Shown here in pieces: positions 58,353 to 64,000 of a DNA stretch of 64,000 nt. The stretch spans positions 26,576,412 to 26,640,411 of the forward strand of contig NC_092675.1 of the NCBI RefSeq assembly GCF_964355755.1. Direction: 5' to 3'. Origin of the DNA: Antedon mediterranea (Eukaryota > Echinodermata > Crinoidea > Comatulida > Antedonidae). The notes under the pieces were generated by a model. That model did no database searches. It was not told the DNA's origin and saw nothing but the letters and a program-made list of their open reading frames with translations. The first letter of the stretch is position 1. The number at the start of each line of letters is the position of its first letter. The translations under genes and the position numbers were made by a program.

Positions 58353-60047
58353 TTTAATTACCAGTTCGACATTCGAGAAAGGTATGTTTCCTATATTAAA
58401 GTGTCTGTCATTTATACAATGTGAAAGGAAAACCTGCGATTCCTTCCCCATTAGTCCCGAAACAATCCCATCTTCCTGTTTCGTGTTTACAGTATTGGTT
58501 AAACATACTGTATTTCAATAGCAAATTAGCCTGTCATTGATGATTGTATTAAATTTATGTTATTGTGTGTTGGAATAGGGAAATTTTTGGATAAATACAC
58601 AAATGGTATAGCGTATAGTCAAAAATGAAATTATGAAAAGACAAACCCGGATGCAATTTACTTATGCGCGATATAAACCTAGGAGCGTGGTTTCATTTTT
58701 AAACAATTTTAGAATTCTTTATACATAAAGTCACGTGTTAAATATACATATTTCAAGAGTTTAGTTCATTGTCCAGAACCAGTTTATAGGCCTACAAAGC
58801 CTGATTTACTTCAGGATTATCGTTTGTCCAGTTTAAAAAATACCGAGTAGTATGTCCCTAACTAGAATAATGATATTATGGCTAAAAGTTATCGGTAATT
58901 ACTTGAAAGATTGCTGTTAATGATAGTGATATTATCTTATTTACGAAAATATTTTCTCGACTGATTCAAGATTCAAGATTCAATTTTATTTGCCAATTAA
59001 AAATGGAAATTATATGTGTATATTTTCAAACTTTTAAAATTCTAAAATGTATTAATAAAATTATTACTATAAAAAAAATATGTATGCATACTTTAGATAT
59101 ATTATCTAAAACAATAAATATTTTAAATCAACATATAAGAACAAAAGCAAAACTATTATAAACATTACTTTATACTGGCTCCAATAATTAGTTAAAATAT
59201 ACAATTGCTATAAAGTAGGCCTAATCTAATGTTACAACAAGCCGGCTAAATCAAGTATCCATTGCGTAATCAAATCATTATCTTCATCATCACTGTAATC
59301 GTCATCAATATTAGCCCTACATGATATTTTGTTCAAATTATTGGTATAAAAAGTTCAGTTCAGAACTATTAAACGAACGTCAAACCGCCGTCAATACATT
59401 GTACTTATATAAATCAAGATCTGAGATCTTAACAGTATGTATTTGTAGTACAAAAAATATAACAATATGTCTATAGCACATTTTATTTATTCTTTTTTTT
59501 AGTATAAAAATAAGTCAGCCAAAAAATGTTGCATTGCACAAATGTAAAATTAGTATTAAAGACATTACAAACAATTATACAAAAACATTGAAAAGAGTAG
59601 AATTACATTATTTACAATCACAATAAATTGCAGAACATCTAAGAACACATTTTTACATACAAGCAAGTTGGACCTACCCTAGAGAATATGGCCTACCGCC
59701 CCCACTCCGTACTACTTAAACTACAAGACAGGTTCGACCGAGACATACATAAATTGGGCTGTCTGGTTAGTTGATATTGTGAAGCATTAATTAGGCCTAA
59801 TTAATCGGGATTAATACAGTGGAGACACTCCTTTTGGACACCCTTATTACGGGAACATTTTTTGGGGGTCCCATATCTCTCTTTAGGGGTTATACTGTAA
59901 CTGTCATTGTATTTCGGTACAAAGGGTCAACGTCCGATTTATGCTGTTTTCTATGCCATCGAATCGTCACATTTCAACGTTGTTCAGTATGTTTTTTTTA
60001 ATTAAATTTAGATAGCATATTGATTGTGCTATTATTTAATATAAACA
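58353..60047. other. Spacer between array genes 4 and 5
   Basis: AT-rich. At 58970-59170 there is a retroelement-like 3' end (GATTCAAGATTCAAGATTCA direct repeats, then TTTTATTTGCCAATTAAAAA). No exon was recognised. Confidence 0.4.
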
Positions 60048-62148
60048 TTATGCCGTCACATTTGCCCCTACTCCATCAGGCATTGTAATATGATTGTTTG
60101 TTGTAGTTAAACCCGACATTCCAAGTAGTATTGTAGTTAAAATACCTATAAACAATACTAGAATAAATGATAACAGATCCAGTGTTTTAAGTCGCCGCAG
60201 AAGTTTACTACTTGTATTTATTTTGTGGCTCAATGGATTTTGCTTCAGCAGACGACTAACTCTGTCCTGTTCAGTCTAAAAAAAAAATTATAATTTGATT
60301 AAGTACTGAGAGATGTGACATGAGAACAATTTGATTATGATCATATTAAAAATAGTGCAGTAATGATATAAACAACATGGCACCCTCTTTTTTTTAAACA
60401 TATTTAATGAGGGTGATCCATCCAGCTATTGCTGATTATTAGGAACCCTCAGAGGTTCACAAGACAAACATATACACAAGATGCTCTACATAAACAAAGT
60501 CTTATTACAAGACTTTGGGAGTTGAGTTGCAATTTTGTCCTTAGAAAAAATTCTGACATGTGACGGGACTTAAACCTAGGACCCTTGGAGTAGTAGCCAA
60601 ACATCATAACCACCAAGCCACAAATCCACTCTGAACTATCCAATAAGTTCCTATTTTCAAAGCATCAGTACAATACCAAATAGTCATTCTGGCGAATGTA
60701 CATGAGGGCGGCCTCATTTTTTAGAACCACAACCAAGTTTAAATACAACAAATAAACAAACCTTGCGTAACCATACTTTTGTTGCCACTACGCAGGCTAA
60801 AAATATTTCTGCAACTATACACAAGTATATTGTAACATGAGTAGCTATAATAACCCAGGAACCATCAGTAAACCCTGCTTTGAGAAACAACACTAATATG
60901 TTGATTGTCTGCTGTAGTCCAACTACTTGTAAAATTTCTTGAGACGTATTTTCTAAATTACTGATTCCTTCCACCTCTTCAGTCTGCAAAAGAATAGACA
61001 TTCAATAAATAATTTAGGCCTAATGATGTACGACCCACAAACCCAAACAAAAACAACAAATTGTTATGTAATGTTTATTAAATAATACTATTTATGTTAA
61101 TATGAATGTACTATTATAGTATTTTCTTATACTACTATTTTAATTTTTTGAATACTATATGCCTACCTACTAAACTATACCGTAAATATTACGAAACACT
61201 AAAAAACTGAAGACGGCGAAAACTTAATTTGGTATTTTCTAGAAAGAGAGTGGACAAGACTTTGAGATGTTTATAAGCATCTCAAAGTCTAGTCCACTCT
61301 CTTAAACGGATCCCTAACCTAACCAGCCCACCACATTCCCCAGTACGGTACTTCGTATAAGGCCCGGCCTACACAGTACATCCCCTCTTTTATGGCACCT
61401 CTATATATGAGAGGACACTTTTACGAACGAAGTGGCAATAATAGTTTATGTTGTAACACAGCTATCACATATTCAAGGAACACTTTGTTTGGGTCCCGAA
61501 TGTTTTACCTTAGTAAGCTGTTGTATTTCAAAATGTTAGTTCAGTCATAACATACAGTGTGTTCTGATCTCTGATAGGCCTAAACTTAAATAAAATTGTA
61601 TAGGCCTACACATTACAAAATATAAATAAAATATACTCACAGCTATTGAATCCGATTCGTCAGTACTACTACCTTTACTACTCGAGTTCGAGTTATCATC
61701 GTTATTTTCATCATTATTGTTGTCAGCTCTGTTATGCTCCTTTCTACATAGAATAAACATCAAATAAAAAAAAAAAACATAAAAATACAAAATAAGCCAG
61801 GTATAAACATCGTAATTTTTCTAAATAATGCTGTTTAAAGAACAAAATATCGCTAAATTGTGCAGTAAGGTAAAAGGAATAAAAAAAAAAACTGGTCTCA
61901 CAACTGTTGCTTTTCTTGCCCATCCTATCAGGGTATGTGTTATTCAATTCGAACCGTAAGGGATCCGGATGAAATGGTGTGCCCTCCGCGGTTATGAAGG
62001 TGACGATTAAGATAATGTAAAAATCCAATAGTTGCGTGTATTTATACCGAGCCGTGTTCCTTAATTTTTCGGTAAAATGTATGGGTGAACGACCGGGGAA
62101 AAAACACAAATTTTGTTTAATTACTTACATTTCAGCTTCCACCACCAT
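60048..62148 (-). CDS. Ninjurin-like membrane protein 5 (190 aa, 4 exons)
   Basis: Exons: 62148-62129, 61743-61641, 60983-60762, 60275-60048; phases 2, 0, 0 at the junctions match genes 1, 2 and 4, total 573 nt. The first exon encodes only MVVEAE plus a split Ile. The second gives an Asn/Asp/Ser-rich acidic stretch (NNNDENNDDNSNSSSKGSST). The core is NTSQEILQVVGLQQTINILV, then TM1 (HVTIYLCIVAEIFLACVVAT) ending KVWLRK. TM2 (LVLFIGILTTILLGMSG) is preceded by LKTLDLL, and the tail is TTTNNHITMPDGVGANVTA. It is the most diverged member and the first in transcription direction. Confidence 0.7.
60550..60640 (-). repeat. tRNA-like SINE head (TGGCTTGGTGGTT family)
   Basis: Read in reverse: ATTTGTGGCTTGGTGGTTAT (A-box region) and TCCTAGGTTTAAGTCCCG (B-box region), then AT-rich body. 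It lies in the last intron of ninjurin-like gene 5. Confidence 0.55.
61244..61303. other. Near-perfect 26-bp-stem hairpin
   Basis: AAGAGAGTGGACAAGACTTT (+GAGATG) at 61244-61269 pairs with 61278-61303 with one mismatch, around the 8-nt loop TTTATAAG. It is in an intron of gene 5 and could fold in RNA. It may equally be a small foldback element. Confidence 0.7.
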
Positions 62149-64000
62149 TTTGTGCCAATTGTTCACGTTCGTGTGCCTACTGTTGGCTTATCGGTTTCAG
62201 TTACTTTTAAATAAAGGGAGCTAAAACCATATGATTGAATGATGATGATATGATGATTTATATATGCCTATTGACAGGAATACAAGGTCATTGTGATTGG
62301 TCGTCCTCACTTCACGTAATAGTAGAAGGAAATATGGCGCATGAGCATTACTTACATCACAGGGAAATAGTAGTGTATCTTGTTTTCTGTTGTATCAAGT
62401 ATAAAGGAAATTACCAAATAAAGTCATTCTCAATTAACTGTTACCTGATATAATAATGATCCTAAGAACCATTTTTGGATTTTCTGAATTTCAGTTTATT
62501 GAACACCTTTAATTGTATATAGTAGGTCCTAGACTGTGTTTTCACTTAACATTAGTATAAAGATAAATGTTTGGCACATAATATGGCGTTTTAAACGTAT
62601 ACTTGATCTCGACAAAAATGTCGATGAATTGAATTGAATTGAAAGATTGAATTGATTTATTATCGTTCTTTTTTAAATGTAAATTGCCATAATTGTCATT
62701 AATTTGAGGGATTCCGTAGCTATATTCAAGATTTATTTTTAAAAAATATTCGAGGGAATACTAGAAATACTTAGTATTTATAAGGAAATATCGGCCTTTA
62801 GACCATGCGCTTATTTTTCTTGAGACCACCAAACGCAATACGACTTTGAATTATACTTAGAATATTGGTTCAAATGCAAATGGAATAGTGGTTATTGTGG
62901 GCGGATGGATGAATAGGGAAACGGACAGGCTGGGCCTAACAATATTGTACAAAAAAGTATAAGTGAAATTATTTGTTTATTTACAACTAGAATAGTTGAT
63001 AGATGATTTGAGAGTTGAAAATAACAGATACGGTATTTCTGTGTCGTCAAAACTAATGTTAATGGTAATTGTCGAATTTATAGGGTTTAATAAGATGTGT
63101 GTGGCTATTTATAGACCACCATAGTACTGTGGTATAATATAGGCCTATTGAAATCTGTTCAAATGTGGCTCTGAAAATGAAACTAAGCATCTTCGGGCGG
63201 TAATTCATTGTGGTATTTCATAGCAATTTACTACTAATTTTGGCTTGAACGGATGAAGGAAATCATAATATTATATAGTTTCAATTTGAATGTTATTTTA
63301 TCTAATTTAGATTTTCATTTTCAATCAGGATGTGGTTGTATTTGTTAGGGCATTGACCATCTTGGTGGATGGGAGATTTATCAAATGTACTTACAAGAAT
63401 ATTGTGAATGTTGTGTTAGTTTCCGTCTAAGTGCATAATTAGCCTGGTTCAGTGTTCGCATCCGGGATACTGAAAGGTGATTTAAGGGATGGAAGGGGAA
63501 GAAGAAGATGATGATGTTTGAGAAAGGTTTAAAAATATTTTATAATAAAGTAGTAATAAACTTTACCCAACACCGTCACTAAGAAAAAGATGTTATTCAG
63601 ACTAGAGCACATATCTATACTTAAATAGCTTCCTGCATTGGTGAATGCAATTCTTGGAAAACTACAAACTATGATACTATTTATGTCTTTCTCAACAGGT
63701 GGTATCAGATTCAGGTAATATTGACGTAATATTGAGTCGGAAATATAATATTTTATTTCCTTCTGTTTTCATTTTAAATACAGTAATTACAGTTATCGAG
63801 TAGTCGACCGATGTTTAAATGTTCATAATTTAATTTCAACATAATATTTTTTATTTTATTTTATTTTATTCAATTTCCAGGTAACATACAAAAATCATAA
63901 ACAAGGTACGGCATCATTCAAAAAACAGAACAAAAGTACTATCAGCACCTGCGGGTACCAAAAGTGGATCAGTTCAAAAGAACATAACATTTATATAGCG
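62149..64000. other. Non-coding flank beyond the array
   Basis: AT-rich sequence with no exon I can support. From about 63845 a (TTTTA)n run followed by TTCAATTTCCAGGTAACATA resembles another retroelement 3' tail continuing to the window edge. The promoter of gene 5 should be just right of 62148. Confidence 0.4.

Overview
This is animal nuclear DNA: AT-rich, intron-dense, with GT/AG introns in small coding exons and many short transposons. The palindrome AGGCCT, often TAGGCCTA, recurs throughout the non-coding sequence. The tRNA- and 5S-derived SINEs, foldback MITEs and gene content suggest a marine invertebrate deuterostome; an echinoderm is my guess and is not shown by the sequence. Most real exons are shorter than a simple ORF scan detects. 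I rebuilt eight multi-exon genes by joining exons whose splice sites and codon phases agree; every model closes in frame from ATG to stop.

Layout. (1) 27-3785, minus: a 7-exon gene for about 423 aa, with an N-terminal AMSH/USP8-type helical dimerisation (MIT-like) domain, a low-complexity linker and a C-terminal TIR domain. I do not know this architecture as a described family. (2) 6091-18076, plus: a complete 20-exon long-chain acyl-CoA synthetase (ACSL1/5/6 type, 666 aa) without the usual N-terminal membrane anchor. (3) 19071-37865, minus and convergent with ACSL: a complete 19-exon USO1/p115 vesicle-tethering factor (971 aa) with an armadillo head, coiled coil and acidic tail. (4) 38586-62148, minus: a tandem array of five four-exon genes for small two-pass membrane proteins of about 170-300 aa. 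The conserved core (amphipathic segment, TM1, charged loop, a Leu-Asp pair, TM2 ending in Ser-Gly) resembles ninjurins. Their N-termini diverge strongly: one carries ten 13-residue acidic repeats, and another has four tandem copies of its first exon, two of which have lost the start codon.

Introns and spacers are full of mobile elements. They include six copies of a foldback MITE with CTCTGTCTACACTATCAAAC ends, a MITE with 32-bp perfect inverted repeats and an 8-bp target duplication, non-LTR reverse transcriptase fragments, several tRNA-derived SINE families and a 5S rRNA-derived SINE. A 2.07-kb element inside a USO1 intron carries an ORF with a GDFVLIKY-type domain. There are also minisatellites whose ORFs are artefacts of the repeat.

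ACSL and USO1 look like ordinary housekeeping genes (fatty-acid activation; ER-Golgi tethering). If the family calls hold, the TIR gene and the ninjurin-like array would both be innate-immune or cell-death genes. No functional link between them is shown.
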